Assembly: GCF_016919005.1 (NCBI RefSeq)
Contig: NZ_JAFFQE010000001.1
Coordinates: 886,264 to 950,263, forward strand
Direction: 5' to 3'
Source of the DNA: Desulfopila inferna
Lineage (GTDB): Bacteria > Desulfobacterota > Desulfobulbia > Desulfobulbales > Desulfocapsaceae
Length of the DNA: 64,000 nucleotides
Shown piece after piece: positions 35,734 through 45,501 of the stretch (position 1 is its first letter; every line of letters starts with the position of its first letter). The notes under the pieces were generated by a model that saw only the letters and a list, made by a program, of their open reading frames with translations, did not search any database and was not told where the DNA came from. Both the position numbers and the translations under genes were made by a program.

Positions 35734-36150
35734 ATGAGCTTACAGGATAGAGTCAAGGAGGCGGTTAATTGGGACACTCCCTCCATCGATGGAGAAAGCA
35801 GCCTGCACCAGGCAATCAGCCAAATGGTCAAATACGACGTTTCCGCTTTTGTGGTGAAAATGAATGGCATCGTCGCGGGCATTCTCGGGTGTGTCGATCT
35901 TATTAAAAGCGTGATTACCCATCAGGATCTTCATGCGGTAAAGGTCGCCGAGGTCATGACCAGCTGCCAACTTGTCACCGAGGAAGGGGCTGTCAATCCA
36001 TGTGCCCAGATCGACGAAGATGAAAGTGTTGAAAATGCCCTGAAAGTTTTGGACTCGATGGGAACTCATAATCTTCTGGTGGCAGGCTCCACTGAACGGG
36101 AAGCCGGCCTTGTTTCCCTTCGCGACCTGCTGGGGCTTGCCATCAAGTAG
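35734..36150 (+). CDS. Two-CBS-domain protein
   Basis: 138 residues, essentially one CBS pair: SLHQAISQMVKYDVSAFVVKMNGIVAGILGCVDLI and SVENALKVLDSMGTHNLLVAG...GLVSLRDLL. CBS pairs bind adenine nucleotides and tune partner enzymes or channels. Start ATG 35734 follows AAGGAG; the frame is open 42 bases further 5'. The partner is unknown. Its 3' end overlaps the convergent radical-SAM gene by 8 bp. Confidence 0.85.
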   Translation: MSLQDRVKEAVNWDTPSIDGESSLHQAISQMVKYDVSAFVVKMNGIVAGILGCVDLIKSVITHQDLHAVKVAEVMTSCQLVTEEGAVNPCAQIDEDESVENALKVLDSMGTHNLLVAGSTEREAGLVSLRDLLGLAIK

Positions 36151-37090
36151 GATCTCGGGATTCAGCAGGCCTACCCTGACAGATGCCGCGCTCTCTCATA
36201 ACCTTTCGCAACTCCGCACTGAGCACGGTAGCCTGCACGTTCCATTGCGGCGCCAGCAGCAATTGCGGATGGGCTGTGGCCCAGAGTCTATGGATGACGA
36301 TGCGCTCAGGAATCAGGGGCAGTATCAGTAAGAGTAACTCAAGATATTCCTGCCGGGAAAAGACGGGGACCTGCCCACACTCATACATCTGCTCCAAAGG
36401 GGTATTCTTCAAGATTTGAAGATGGTGCAGCTTTAGCGCATCGATTCCCAGCCCGCATACCGTTTCCACCGTTGCGATCATCTCTTCCGATTTCTCTCCA
36501 GGGATACCGAAAAGAAGATGAGCTCCTACTTCAAAGCGGCCGAATTCCCTGATCCTTCGATATCCATTGAGAAAATCGGCGAAGCTGTGATTGCGGTTCA
36601 TGGCGCTAAGACTTTTCTCATGCATGGACTGGAGCCCCAGCTCAAACAGGCAGCTTTTACCGGATTCCTGAAGAAGGGAGCAGAGTTTATCGAGAAGTCG
36701 GCGACTGAGGTAATCCGGCCGGGTAGAGATTATAAGGCCGAGGCAGTCCGGGTCGGCCAGTACCGAGGCGAACACGCCGAGGAGCCGATCAGTCTCTAAA
36801 GATGTAGAGGTTTCCTGCTGGAAATAAGCAAGATAGTGCAGGAATCTGTTTTTCAGCAGATATTTCTTTCCCCTGCGGATCTGTTCTGCAATTTCCCCCT
36901 TTTCCTTCAGGTACCAGGGGGAAAAGCCGGGAGCGGAGCAGAAAAGACATCCACCTTTTTCACGATTCGGACATCTCTCCCCCAGATCCAGAGGAATTTT
37001 GCCCACGGCAAAACCATACTTTTGCTTATAGTGATAACTGAAGGTCCGAATCAGAGGCGATTTCATCAAGCTTGAGAGATCAGTCCGCAT
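36143..37090 (-). CDS. TIGR01212-family radical SAM protein (YhcC-like)
   Basis: 315 residues. The unusual cluster motif C40-PNREKGG-C48-x2-C51 and YHYKQKYGFAVGKIPLDLG identify the YhcC family; IISTRPDYLS and FELGLQSMHEKSL are later conserved segments. A start at ATG 37063 is possible. Function of the family is not firmly known. It lies 18 bp downstream of the acyl-CoA ligase stop. Confidence 0.9.
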   Translation of the reverse strand: MRTDLSSLMKSPLIRTFSYHYKQKYGFAVGKIPLDLGERCPNREKGGCLFCSAPGFSPWYLKEKGEIAEQIRRGKKYLLKNRFLHYLAYFQQETSTSLETDRLLGVFASVLADPDCLGLIISTRPDYLSRRLLDKLCSLLQESGKSCLFELGLQSMHEKSLSAMNRNHSFADFLNGYRRIREFGRFEVGAHLLFGIPGEKSEEMIATVETVCGLGIDALKLHHLQILKNTPLEQMYECGQVPVFSRQEYLELLLLILPLIPERIVIHRLWATAHPQLLLAPQWNVQATVLSAELRKVMRERGICQGRPAESRDPT

Positions 37091-37108
37091 TCTAGTGCAT
37101 ACATGTTA

Positions 37109-39046
37109 TCAGCGAAGCAAGGTATCAATGAGCGCCTTGTATTTTCTTTCGATCACATGTCTTTTCTTCTTCAAGGTATTGGTCAACTCTTCGCCAAGAG
37201 TAAATTCCCGGTCAAGAAAGACAATGCCCTGCAGTTTTTCATGAGGTTTAAATCCCTGCTTGGGCAGAAGAAGACGGTTCATTTCACTTTTGACATGATC
37301 GAGCACTTTGGTATCCGTCGTAAGGTCCTTCTCCTCATTCTTCAGGCCGCTTATTTTTTTACTTATGTATTCACGCAGCTCTTCCATATTGGGGACCAGA
37401 AGCGCTCCCAGCCCCTTTTTGTCCTGGCCGACCAGGACGGCATCCTGGATGAAAGGGAATATTGTAATAGCGTTTTCTATTCGTGACGGATCTATATTCT
37501 CACCGCTGGCGAGAACAATTATCTCCTTGGCCCGCCCTGTTATGACAAGCTCTCCTCCGACAGTCAGCATCCCCAGGTCGCCGGTGCGGAAAAATCCATC
37601 TTCGGTAAATGATTTTCTATTTTCCTCCTCGTTGTCAAAATATCCGGCCGTCACCTGAGGGCCGCGCACCTCTATCAGCCCTTCGGCACCGGGACCAAGA
37701 ATCTCACCCTGTTCGGAGACGATGCGCAAATCGGTTTCCGGCACGGCAGGACCCAGAGTGCCGTAAACAGGGCAATTCAATCCTCTTCCGGCTATTGCCG
37801 GAGAGCATTCGGTCATGCCGTAGGCGTTGACAATGCGGATACCGACGGCATCGATCCATTCTTCCAGATAGCCGGCCAGGGTGCCGCCGCCGCTGATGGC
37901 AAGCCGTAATTTCCCGCCAAAACGCTGCTGGACGAGGGAGAGCTTTTTGCGGGCAACGAGGTAGAGGGGGAAGAGCAGAATTACCTTGATCAGCGCCACC
38001 ATCTTTGTATACATCCTTGAAACCGGATTCCTTTGCTGGAATTGGGGCAGATGACCATGCACCTGCCGCAGGTTGCGTTGGTATTTACTGGATATCAGAA
38101 CAAGGGTGTTGAAAATGGCCTGGGCGGCTTTTCCCTTCTTGCGGATAGCCAACTCGACCTTGCTGTAAAGGGATTCCCACACTCTGGGTACCGTGGCCAC
38201 CAAGGTCGGTTGGTAATGTTCCAGGTCCTGGGCAAAGGTTTTGACAGAAGAGTAGACCAGGCAGGTTCCCATACACAGGGCTGAGTATTCAGCCGTTCTC
38301 TCGAAGATATGCCAGCTCGGCAAAATGGAAAGCCAGCGGTCCTCCGGAACAAGCTCTATAATTTCAGGTATATACTTGATGTTGTGCATAACATTGCCAT
38401 GGGAAAGCTGCACGCCCTTGGGCAAGCCGGTGGTACCCGAAGTATATATCAGGGTCAGCAGATTTTCCGGATGTATCTTTTCACCCCGTTGGCGAAACAT
38501 CTCCATGTCATGGTCGCAGATTGTTCTGTCGCTCAACAGATCGTTGTAGGAGTAGGTATTGCTGAACAATTTGTGCTTCTCGGGACTGGTCATAACGAAG
38601 ATGGTCTTTATCTGTCTGCATCCCTTGATGAACTCCTTATGTTTCTCCAGGAGTGTGTCCGACTCGATCACCAGATGATTGGCATTTGAATTTTCAATGA
38701 TGAAACTGAGCTCCTGCGTAGGAGTATCGGAGCCGCGCGGAACGGTGACGGCGCCCAGCGACATGATCGCCAGGTCGGTAACTATCCAGGCATAGCGATT
38801 GTCAGAGAGAAACATCACCTTGTCATCCTTGCCAAGCCCTCTCTTTTCAAAGGCCCTGGAGAGCAGCAGGACATCCTCAAGCAGCTTGGCATAGGTGACG
38901 CTAATTTCTTCCTCGCCCATCCGGTAAATATAAGCTGTGTTATCGCGATATTTATCGCAGCTGTTGAGCAGCATTTCAAACAGCGTTACCGGCTCTTCCC
39001 GCTCCGGGGTATGCTCCCGGTAGGTCGCCTGATGTTGCTCCGTCAT
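37109..39046 (-). CDS. Long-chain fatty acid--CoA ligase (AMP-forming)
   Basis: 645 residues from ATG 39046, which has GGGGG upstream. The ATP motif LIYTSGTTGLPKG, the AYGMTECSPA segment and FRTGDLG are AMP-binding enzyme hallmarks; an inserted hydrophobic/basic stretch (LFPLYLVARKKL) is typical of FadD15/FAA1-like long-chain ligases. Its start overlaps the menG stop (ATGA), so it is co-translated with the methylase. Confidence 0.92.
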   Translation of the reverse strand: MTEQHQATYREHTPEREEPVTLFEMLLNSCDKYRDNTAYIYRMGEEEISVTYAKLLEDVLLLSRAFEKRGLGKDDKVMFLSDNRYAWIVTDLAIMSLGAVTVPRGSDTPTQELSFIIENSNANHLVIESDTLLEKHKEFIKGCRQIKTIFVMTSPEKHKLFSNTYSYNDLLSDRTICDHDMEMFRQRGEKIHPENLLTLIYTSGTTGLPKGVQLSHGNVMHNIKYIPEIIELVPEDRWLSILPSWHIFERTAEYSALCMGTCLVYSSVKTFAQDLEHYQPTLVATVPRVWESLYSKVELAIRKKGKAAQAIFNTLVLISSKYQRNLRQVHGHLPQFQQRNPVSRMYTKMVALIKVILLFPLYLVARKKLSLVQQRFGGKLRLAISGGGTLAGYLEEWIDAVGIRIVNAYGMTECSPAIAGRGLNCPVYGTLGPAVPETDLRIVSEQGEILGPGAEGLIEVRGPQVTAGYFDNEEENRKSFTEDGFFRTGDLGMLTVGGELVITGRAKEIIVLASGENIDPSRIENAITIFPFIQDAVLVGQDKKGLGALLVPNMEELREYISKKISGLKNEEKDLTTDTKVLDHVKSEMNRLLLPKQGFKPHEKLQGIVFLDREFTLGEELTNTLKKKRHVIERKYKALIDTLLR

Positions 39047-39744
39047 TTTATCCCCCAATGCACGGCAATAGTCCCCATCATAAATTTCTTATAACCAACC
39101 TCTGAAAAGCCCGCCCGCTCAAAGAGTGCGGCGAGATCGCCGGCTTCGTAAAAATCCATTGTGGAGCCCGTTAAATAAGCATAGGCCTCCTTGTCCCTGG
39201 CGATAAGCCGCCCCAGAAGAGGAATACCCAGACAAAAATAGAGCTGAATGAAAGGATAGAGGATGTTTTTTGCCGGTGGAGTTGTGTCCAGACAGACGAT
39301 CCTACCGCCTCTTTTCAATACCCGGTGGACTTCCTTCAGGACGCCTGCAACATCGTCGACATTGCGTAGAAGATAACCGAATGTCACAGATTCAAAGCTG
39401 TTGTCTCTATAGGGGAGATGATTGGCATCGGTGGACTGCCAGTGGATGTCTTTCGAGGAAAATCGTTTTTGTGCTTCCCTGAGCATATTGAGGGAAAAAT
39501 CACCGCCGATAATCGCACATTTCGGATGATATCGGCGGGACAGCGCGGCAATATCGCCAGTGCCGGTGGCAAGGTCGAGAATAACACTTTCACCCGGATC
39601 TCCGGCCCGCTCAACTACAAAACGGCGCCATTTCTGATCCTGTCCCATGGTCATGACCCGATTCATCAGGTCGTATTTTCCAGCAATGGCATCGAACATT
39701 GTGCGGATGCCTTTTCCCTTACCCAAACCGATTACTCCTTCCAT
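39043..39744 (-). CDS. ubiE: Demethylmenaquinone/2-polyprenyl-benzoquinol methyltransferase
   Basis: 233 residues from ATG 39744 (the frame is open to 39774). SAM-binding loop LDLATGTGDIAAL and the UbiE signatures YDLMNRVMTMGQDQKWRR and RNVDDVAGVLKEVHRVLKRGG are present. In an anaerobe of this type it should act on demethylmenaquinone (menG role). The quinone it makes is the likely partner of the complex I encoded downstream. Confidence 0.93.
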   Translation of the reverse strand: MEGVIGLGKGKGIRTMFDAIAGKYDLMNRVMTMGQDQKWRRFVVERAGDPGESVILDLATGTGDIAALSRRYHPKCAIIGGDFSLNMLREAQKRFSSKDIHWQSTDANHLPYRDNSFESVTFGYLLRNVDDVAGVLKEVHRVLKRGGRIVCLDTTPPAKNILYPFIQLYFCLGIPLLGRLIARDKEAYAYLTGSTMDFYEAGDLAALFERAGFSEVGYKKFMMGTIAVHWGIK

Positions 39745-39783
39745 ACATTCTTGGAACAAATTCAAAAATACCAACTAGTCAGA

Positions 39784-41163
39784 TCAACAGGGAGCAGAGC
39801 CCGGAGTCCGGGGAAAGGGAATAACTTCCCGAATATTTGCCATACCGGTGACATACTGCACCAGCCTTTCAAATCCCAGGCCGAAACCGGAGTGCGGTAC
39901 GCTGCCGAATTTTCGCAGATCCAGATACCAGCCATATTGTTCCACATCTATGCCTGCTTCAAGCATGCGGGAATAGAGAACGTCATAGCGTTCTTCGCGC
40001 TGGCTGCCGCCCACGATTTCTCCTATGCCGGGAACAAGAAGATCCATGGCGGCTACAGTCTTGCCGTCATCGTTGAGCCGCATATAAAAGGGCTTGATCG
40101 AGGAAGGATAATCGGTGACAAAGAGCGGCCTCTTATACACCTCTTCGGTGAGATATCGCTCATGCTCTGCCTGCAAATCAATGCCCCAACTTACTGGATA
40201 TTCAAACTGTTTTTCAGCCTTGAGCAGAACCTCAATTGCCTCCGTATAGGAGATATGTCCAAAATCATCATCAATCACGGATTGTAACTTATCAATCAGC
40301 CCCTTTTCGATGAACTTGTGAAAAAGCTGCATATCTTCCCTGCAATTCTCAAGGACGTCACTCAGTAAATACTTGAGCATTTCCTCGGCAATCTGCATAT
40401 TCTTTTCAAGGTCGCAAAAGGCCATTTCCGGCTCAATCATCCAGAATTCGGAAAGATGCCTGCTGGTGTGAGATTTTTCTGCCCGAAAGGTAGGTCCGAA
40501 GGTGTATACATCTCCCAGCGCAAGAGCATAAACTTCAGCCTGCAGCTGGCCGCTGACGGTCAAGCCGGCGCTCTTACCAAAAAATTCTTTTACCTGTGCG
40601 GCCGCATCAGCGCCGCTCTTCTCCACCTTCTCGGTGGTTACGGTGAACATTTCACCGGCGCCTTCACAGTCACTGGTGGTGATGACTGGTGTATGGATTT
40701 GAAAAAAATCCCGCTGCTGGAAATAATTATGTACTCCCCAGGACAACCTCGAGCGCACTCGGGAGACGGCGCCAAGAGCATTGGTTCTCGGCCGCAGATG
40801 ACTGATCTCGCGCAGAAATTCAAACGAATGCCGCTTTTTCTGCAGGGGATACTCTTCAGGATCGGCCCAACCGACCACGATAATAGAGTCGGCATGCAGT
40901 TCCACAGCCTGTCCCTTTGCCGGGGACTCTTTAAGATCGCCTGAAACAGTCACGGCACAGCCGGCGGAGAGTTTTTTTATCTCTTCGGAATAATTGGGCA
41001 GTGTGCCTTCAGCAATGACCTGCAGATTAGCCAGACATGAACCGTCATTTATTTCGAGAAAAGAAAAGGAACCGGTATCTCTTCTTGTCCTCACCCAGCC
41101 GTTTACCGTCTGCCGGGATCCTGTTTTTCCTTCAGTCAGTATCTTGTTTATTCTATTGGTCAT
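39784..41163 (-). CDS. asnS: Asparaginyl-tRNA synthetase
   Basis: 459 residues from ATG 41163; the frame continues 35 codons upstream without support. N-terminal OB-fold anticodon-binding domain ([23 protein letters not shown]), then class II motifs: [21 protein letters not shown] (motif 2 region) and [15 protein letters not shown] (motif 3). Activates asparagine directly, so asparagine charging need not depend on amidation. Confidence 0.95.
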   Translation of the reverse strand: MTNRINKILTEGKTGSRQTVNGWVRTRRDTGSFSFLEINDGSCLANLQVIAEGTLPNYSEEIKKLSAGCAVTVSGDLKESPAKGQAVELHADSIIVVGWADPEEYPLQKKRHSFEFLREISHLRPRTNALGAVSRVRSRLSWGVHNYFQQRDFFQIHTPVITTSDCEGAGEMFTVTTEKVEKSGADAAAQVKEFFGKSAGLTVSGQLQAEVYALALGDVYTFGPTFRAEKSHTSRHLSEFWMIEPEMAFCDLEKNMQIAEEMLKYLLSDVLENCREDMQLFHKFIEKGLIDKLQSVIDDDFGHISYTEAIEVLLKAEKQFEYPVSWGIDLQAEHERYLTEEVYKRPLFVTDYPSSIKPFYMRLNDDGKTVAAMDLLVPGIGEIVGGSQREERYDVLYSRMLEAGIDVEQYGWYLDLRKFGSVPHSGFGLGFERLVQYVTGMANIREVIPFPRTPGSAPC

Positions 41164-41370
41164 TTCATGCCCCGGTAGTACGTTGTATAACGTTGTACAT
41201 CTGGTTTTCCGGCCAGGTTTAAAAGGAATATTTCCTCTCCCCACCGGACCTCTCAATTGCGATTTCATCTACATACCACTAAATTTCACAGAGACAAATA
41301 GATTTTCTTCATCACTGATCTTTCCCATAACCCCGAAAAGAAGCAGGAACAATCAGCAAATTTGCAAATC

Positions 41371-42108
41371 TCAAAGCATATAATCAGAGCGGACATTTTT
41401 CAATGCATTGAACATAGATTTTTTGGCGTCCGGCTCTCTGGCGTAGATATCAGCAAGAATCTGCCGCACATTCTCTCTCCTGGTATCTTTCTCCAGTGGA
41501 CAATCATTCTTGACCGCCTCTATCCCTGCCATCTCCGCGAGTTTCCGCAAATCATTCTTCTCAAGATAAGCCAGTGGTCTGATTATGTGGATTCCACCTT
41601 CAAAAAGAGATTGTTTTGGAACCATGGTGGAAATATTCCCACTGTAAAGCATATTGAGGTAGAGGGTTTCAAGCAGATCATCCATATGGTGGCCGAAGGC
41701 AATTTTATTCATGCTCCACTCCCGAGACAGATCAAAGAGCTGCGAACGTCTGTTTCGGGCACAGAGGTAACAGCTGAGATCCTCTTCGAGAGGTCGTGCC
41801 TGGATCGCGGCAAATTCTATCCCGAAGCGGCGCATCATTTCCGCGATCCTCTCAGGTGGAGCAAGTCCGCCACTTTCGGATTTCCAGAATCCATTATCAA
41901 TATATACAGCCTTGAGAAAATATTCTATCGGTGCTTTAGACTGCCAGATTTTCAGAACCCAGGCAAGAACAGAGGAATCAATACCGCCGGAGACGGCAAC
42001 CAGCACACGATCATTAGTCTTTAACATAGAGTAATCATGCATGGCTCTGCCGATCTTTCTATTGATATATCTTGGTAAAACTGAAGTAGGGTTACGGGAT
42101 ATGCTCAT
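41371..42108 (-). CDS. TtcA-family tRNA thiolation protein (PP-loop ATPase)
   Basis: 245 residues. SGGIDSS (40-46) is the PP-loop that adenylates the tRNA base, and C113-x2-C116 in LSCYLCARNRR provides cluster ligands. FGHHMDDLLETLYLNMLYSG is the conserved downstream segment of TtcA/TtuA. It most likely makes 2-thiocytidine 32, though TtuA-like activity cannot be excluded. Confidence 0.85.
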   Translation of the reverse strand: MSISRNPTSVLPRYINRKIGRAMHDYSMLKTNDRVLVAVSGGIDSSVLAWVLKIWQSKAPIEYFLKAVYIDNGFWKSESGGLAPPERIAEMMRRFGIEFAAIQARPLEEDLSCYLCARNRRSQLFDLSREWSMNKIAFGHHMDDLLETLYLNMLYSGNISTMVPKQSLFEGGIHIIRPLAYLEKNDLRKLAEMAGIEAVKNDCPLEKDTRRENVRQILADIYAREPDAKKSMFNALKNVRSDYML

Positions 42109-42434
42109 TATGATGAGGCTAGGCGGATAGCGCAGTGATGTCTTCTAGAGAGAATAGAAATGAAAAGGGCGTTGCAGTAACCCAGCTGAATGACGAATCT
42201 TCAGACAATCATTTTCCAGTAAAAAAAACAAGATAATCTTGTAAAAAATCATTGAAGGCCGGGATGGACTCAGGAAAAAGCTATCTAGTCAATCGACATA
42301 GTAATCCAGCTGAGCCGGACTCTTTACAGTACCCCCTTGAGGGGTATAAGTGCCTTGGCTGCAGAGGGTAATTCACTGTTTTATATTCATTTTTCGTTGA
42401 TTTTTGTTTTGACGGTTTTTACCTTGGTAAGGCA
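42109..42434. other. Intergenic with repeated motif
   Basis: No gene. It contains two TAAyCCAGCTGA half-palindromes (42178, 42302) and a motif also found between rplM and rpsI (see 42317-42350). It separates the ttcA-like gene and the DUF799 lipoprotein gene, both on the minus strand. Confidence 0.45.
42317..42350. repeat. GGACTCTTTACAG / CCCC-TTGA-GGGG motif, copy 1
   Basis: GGACTCTTTACAG followed by ACCCCCTTGAGGGGTA, a 4-5-bp GC stem with a tight loop. The same order recurs at 44541-44572 (CCCCCTTAGGGGG). Two copies 2.2 kb apart suggest a dispersed repeat or a structured RNA element. Confidence 0.5.
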
Positions 42435-43085
42435 CTAAAAAAAGTAAGGGCAATTCCTCAGCTTCTCATGAACACCCTGAGCGGTAAGTTCTTCAACGGT
42501 GATCCACCGAAATCCTCTGCTTTTCGCTTTATCGAATGTGAAAAGATTACTCATCAGGGAACTTTGCGTTTCACTAAATGTAGTAGCCCACATGCTTCGA
42601 CCGCTACCGGCGTTAATCAACTTCATCTCAAAAGCTGCGGAGGCGGGTGAATCGACGGCATATTCACCCCCCTGCCGCTGTTCAAAACGGATCAGGCTTG
42701 TCATCAGAATATTTCCGCATTGAGCTTCTCTGCCAATATCCTCGATGGTTCCATTTGGACTGCCGGCGATATCATCAATTTGCAGACGAAGTTGAGCGGT
42801 TTCCACAATCCGGGGAACATTGGATTGCTCCAACTCATCCCTGATAACCTTATCCAGAAAAAGCGCACCGTCCTGCATTTCCTGATACTCTTCGTTAATT
42901 TTATTCTCCTCTTCATAGTGAACAGCTGTGGGCAGCAGAACGACACATCGAAGAGGAGCCACATCCGCTTTCAAGGAGTTGTCAGACTTCCTGGCGCCAC
43001 AAGAGGAGAGGAGCACGACAGCTGCCAGACTGATGCATAGAACGACCAAACGGTTGACGACGATCAAACGGCGGAAGGTATTCAA
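42435..43085 (-). CDS. DUF799 (GNA1162-like) lipoprotein
   Basis: 216 residues. Lipoprotein signal: basic n-region (MNTFRRLIVVNRL), hydrophobic core, lipobox LLSSC, then mature protein. VVLLPTAVHYEEENKINEEYQEMQDGALFLDKVIRDEL resembles the DUF799/GNA1162 fold, an outer-membrane-associated lipoprotein family that may help assemble pili or secretion pores. Assignment is tentative. Confidence 0.55.
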   Translation of the reverse strand: MNTFRRLIVVNRLVVLCISLAAVVLLSSCGARKSDNSLKADVAPLRCVVLLPTAVHYEEENKINEEYQEMQDGALFLDKVIRDELEQSNVPRIVETAQLRLQIDDIAGSPNGTIEDIGREAQCGNILMTSLIRFEQRQGGEYAVDSPASAAFEMKLINAGSGRSMWATTFSETQSSLMSNLFTFDKAKSRGFRWITVEELTAQGVHEKLRNCPYFF

Positions 43086-43145
43086 AATAGACCTCGCTTT
43101 TGGTATGTTTACTCAGCCCGGATATTTCATAAAACGGGCGGGTGA

Positions 43146-43739
43146 CTACAGGGTCCCTTTGGAAGACAATATTCCGGTATGACCGGGAAGAGGCGCTGCC
43201 GCCTCGCGGATTGCCCTCGCCAGTCCTTTGAAAACAGCTTCAATAATATGGTGTGTATTATCACCGTGAAGCAGATCAACATGCAGCGTAATGCCGCCAT
43301 GCAGAGAAAAGGCCCGCATGAACTCTTTTGCGAGCTGCGTGTCGAAAGCACCGACTTTCTGGTCCGGCACCGGTACTTCATAATGAGTGTAGGGTCGGTT
43401 AGAGAGATCGGCAACAACCCGAACAAGGGTTTCATCCATGGGCATATAACAGCAACCGTATCGCGCGATTCCTCTTTTATCGCCGAGCGCCTCGGCTAAA
43501 GCCTGCCCCAGACAGATTCCAATATCCTCTACCGTATGGTGTGCATCGACCTCGATGTCCCCTTTCGCCTCGATGCTGATATCAAAAAAGCCATGAACGG
43601 TAAAAAGAGTCAGCATATGATCCAGAAAGGGAACATCCGTCGATATATTATGTTCACCTTTTCCATCCAGGGCAATATTCAAGGTGATTTCGGTTTCAGC
43701 GGTTTTCCGTACTACCCCGCCTTTTCTCTCAGCATTCAT
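43146..43739 (-). CDS. hisB: Imidazoleglycerol-phosphate dehydratase
   Basis: 197 residues, monofunctional. DVPFLDHMLTLFTVHGFF, DAHHTVEDIGICLGQAL and later GGITLHVDLLHGDNTHHIIEAVFKGLARAI are the Mn-binding histidine motifs of HisB. It dehydrates imidazole glycerol phosphate in histidine synthesis. No other his gene is adjacent. Confidence 0.96.
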   Translation of the reverse strand: MNAERKGGVVRKTAETEITLNIALDGKGEHNISTDVPFLDHMLTLFTVHGFFDISIEAKGDIEVDAHHTVEDIGICLGQALAEALGDKRGIARYGCCYMPMDETLVRVVADLSNRPYTHYEVPVPDQKVGAFDTQLAKEFMRAFSLHGGITLHVDLLHGDNTHHIIEAVFKGLARAIREAAAPLPGHTGILSSKGTL

Positions 43740-43901
43740 TTGCGACCTTTTTACTTTTTCAAATTTTTTTTTGTAGAACTATGATAAGTTACTGTACTAT
43801 GCCACAGTATTTTAGAATTTTAAAGGAAAACTATTTCCGTTTATAGTATCATACAGTGATCGGGAAATTGCCTTTAACCGCTTTTAACCTTATTTTTATG
43901 G

Positions 43902-43930
43902 TTGACATTGCCATAGAAAGTTTGTAAATA
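43902..43930 (+). promoter_or_regulatory. Candidate promoter for tRNA-Gly
   Basis: TTGACA (43902-43907), 17-bp spacer, TAAATA (43925-43930). The -35 is perfect and the -10 is moderate. Transcription would start about 22 bp before the tRNA. Confidence 0.5.
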
Positions 43931-43958
43931 TTACTCTGTTTTGACATTGAATAAATGA

Positions 43959-44033
43959 GCGGGAATAACTCAGTGGTAGAGTGTAACCTTGCCAAGGTTG
44001 AAGTCGCGAGTTCGAATCTCGTTTCCCGCTCCA
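43959..44033 (+). tRNA. tRNA-Gly (anticodon GCC)
   Basis: GCGGGAA acceptor pairs with TTCCCGC, discriminator U and encoded CCA. The D arm has CTCAGTGGTAGAG; the anticodon stem CAACC-like arms flank TTGCCAA with GCC; the T arm reads GCGAG-TTCGAAT-CTCGT. All parts of a standard tRNA fold are present. Confidence 0.96.
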
Positions 44034-44048
44034 AAACAAAAGAACAAA

Positions 44049-44076
44049 AGGTTCGGCAATGCTCGAACCTTTTTTT
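44049..44076 (+). terminator. Rho-independent terminator after tRNA-Gly
   Basis: AGGTTCG (44049-44055) pairs with CGAACCT (44064-44070) across an 8-base loop and is followed by a run of Ts. It separates the tRNA from rplM, so rplM may need read-through or its own promoter. Confidence 0.75.
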
Positions 44077-44103
44077 ATTAAATGCATGACCTTGAGGCGG
44101 AAA

Positions 44104-44532
44104 ATGAAAACATATCTAACTCCAGTTAATGAGATCGAGAAAAATTGGTATGTTGTCAACGCTGAAGACAAAGTCCTGGGCCGCATTGCGACAGAGATTG
44201 CCCTTCGTCTTCGCGGAAAGCACAAGCCAAGCTTTTCCACATTTATTGACAACGGAGATTTCATCGTTGTAACCAACGCCGAAAAAATCAGGCTTACCGG
44301 TAATAAATGGGATGACAAGAAATACTATCATCACACCGGCTACATTGGTGGAATCAAAGAAGCGAGCGCCAAGGAACTCATGGAGAAACATCCGACCGAT
44401 ATGCTGATGAAGGCGGTCAAGGGCATGCTTCCCAAAAACAAACTTGGCAGAGCCCAGTTGAAGAAACTGAAAATCTATGCCGGCAGCGAGCATCCACATG
44501 AAGCTCAGCAGCCCGTTGAATTAGATATTTAA
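44104..44532 (+). CDS. rplM: 50S ribosomal protein L13
   Basis: 142 residues from ATG 44104 with GAGGCGG upstream. [28 protein letters not shown] is the L13 start, and [25 protein letters not shown] the conserved C-terminal half. Paired with rpsI as in most bacteria. Confidence 0.97.
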   Translation: MKTYLTPVNEIEKNWYVVNAEDKVLGRIATEIALRLRGKHKPSFSTFIDNGDFIVVTNAEKIRLTGNKWDDKKYYHHTGYIGGIKEASAKELMEKHPTDMLMKAVKGMLPKNKLGRAQLKKLKIYAGSEHPHEAQQPVELDI

Positions 44533-44540
44533 CCCAATCG

Positions 44541-44572
44541 GGACTCTTTACAGAACCCCCTTAGGGGGATAC
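44541..44572. repeat. GGACTCTTTACAG / CCCCC-TTA-GGGGG motif, copy 2
   Basis: Same motif as at 42317-42350, here in the rplM-rpsI spacer. It forms a 5-bp GC stem with a three-base loop. It could adjust the rpsI message, but no T-run follows. Confidence 0.5.
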
Positions 44573-44647
44573 GTATCTTCAAGTTATTCTTTTCTGGAAA
44601 TCACTAGAGAATGCCAAAGATACATATATTCACGGAGATAATCAAAC

Positions 44648-45040
44648 ATGGCCCAGGATCGTTATTACGCAACCGGCAAAAGGAAAACCGCTATTGCGAG
44701 AGTTTGGCTAACACCAGGTAGCGGAAAGGTAATCGTCAATAAAATGACGGCGGAAGATTACTTCGGCGGCAATTTTTCTTCCCATAAAATTGCACGGCCT
44801 TTCAAGATTACCGAGACTACGGATCAGTTCGATATACTTGCCACTTTAATCGGCGGCGGGAAATCCTCACAGGCTGAAGCTCTCACCCACGGCATATCAA
44901 AAGCACTTCTTGAAGTCGATGCGGAAAACAGGCTGCCTTTGAAAAAATCCGGTCTTCTTACACGTGATCCACGCTGTAAAGAGCGTAAAAAGTATGGCCA
45001 GAAAGGTGCTCGAGCAAAATTCCAGTTCTCCAAACGTTAA
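44648..45040 (+). CDS. rpsI: 30S ribosomal protein S9
   Basis: 130 residues. YYATGKRKTAIARVWL is the S9 N-terminal motif; LTRDPRCKERKKYGQKGARAKFQFSKR is the basic C-terminal tail that reaches the P-site tRNA. Partner of rplM, 115 bp away. Confidence 0.98.
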   Translation: MAQDRYYATGKRKTAIARVWLTPGSGKVIVNKMTAEDYFGGNFSSHKIARPFKITETTDQFDILATLIGGGKSSQAEALTHGISKALLEVDAENRLPLKKSGLLTRDPRCKERKKYGQKGARAKFQFSKR

Positions 45041-45118
45041 TTTTTGCCGACAACGAGTATCTTTACCGGGAGTACATTATCTCGGAAAGCCGACTCTAGC
45101 TCAACACAGTTGCATAGA

Positions 45119-45150
45119 GGGAATAACAGAGTTTTCTGTTATTCCCTTTT
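45119..45150 (+). terminator. Strong rho-independent terminator after rpsI
   Basis: A perfect 12-bp stem GGGAATAACAGA / TCTGTTATTCCC with a 4-base loop, followed by TTTT. Ends the rplM-rpsI transcript. The region from here to 45501 has no clear gene. Confidence 0.9.
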
Positions 45151-45441
45151 CTTGTTCTGGTGGAGCCGCGATAAGCACCGTATGGGCACAAGCCCCGACT
45201 TCGAGAAAAACCGATCTCCCGTGTTACTGTTTTTGGTTGGTTTCCATCAACTTACCTGTATACTCGAAAACCTGCCCAAAAACCGCGGTTTGTATATTGA
45301 ACTTTTTTACCAAGCCATCCGAGACCTTCGCGGCCATTCTTTTTTACACAATTATCTGTTTTAATAATTATGTAAAGGCGCTGCTAAGCTCCCGGAATTA
45401 CCCTGGACCACCGACCTCCTCTTTTAAGAGGTGACACGTTC

Positions 45442-45489
45442 ATGAGATCTTTTTCTGTAGGACAACAGGGAAAATCCCTGAAGCATTAA
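45442..45489 (+). other. Possible 15-codon leader ORF upstream of argC
   Basis: ATG-AGA-TCT to TAA gives MRSFSVGQQGKSLKH, with AAGAGGTGA upstream, ending 12 bp before the argC ATG. It has only one Arg codon, so an arginine attenuator is not indicated. It may be chance or a coupling ORF. Confidence 0.25.
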
Positions 45490-45501
45490 CCGGAGCATAT
45501 C

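Noticed and set aside
44964..45434. Open frame of 156 codons overlapping the end of rpsI
   Set aside because: It overlaps a certain ribosomal gene and a strong terminator and shows no family resemblance.
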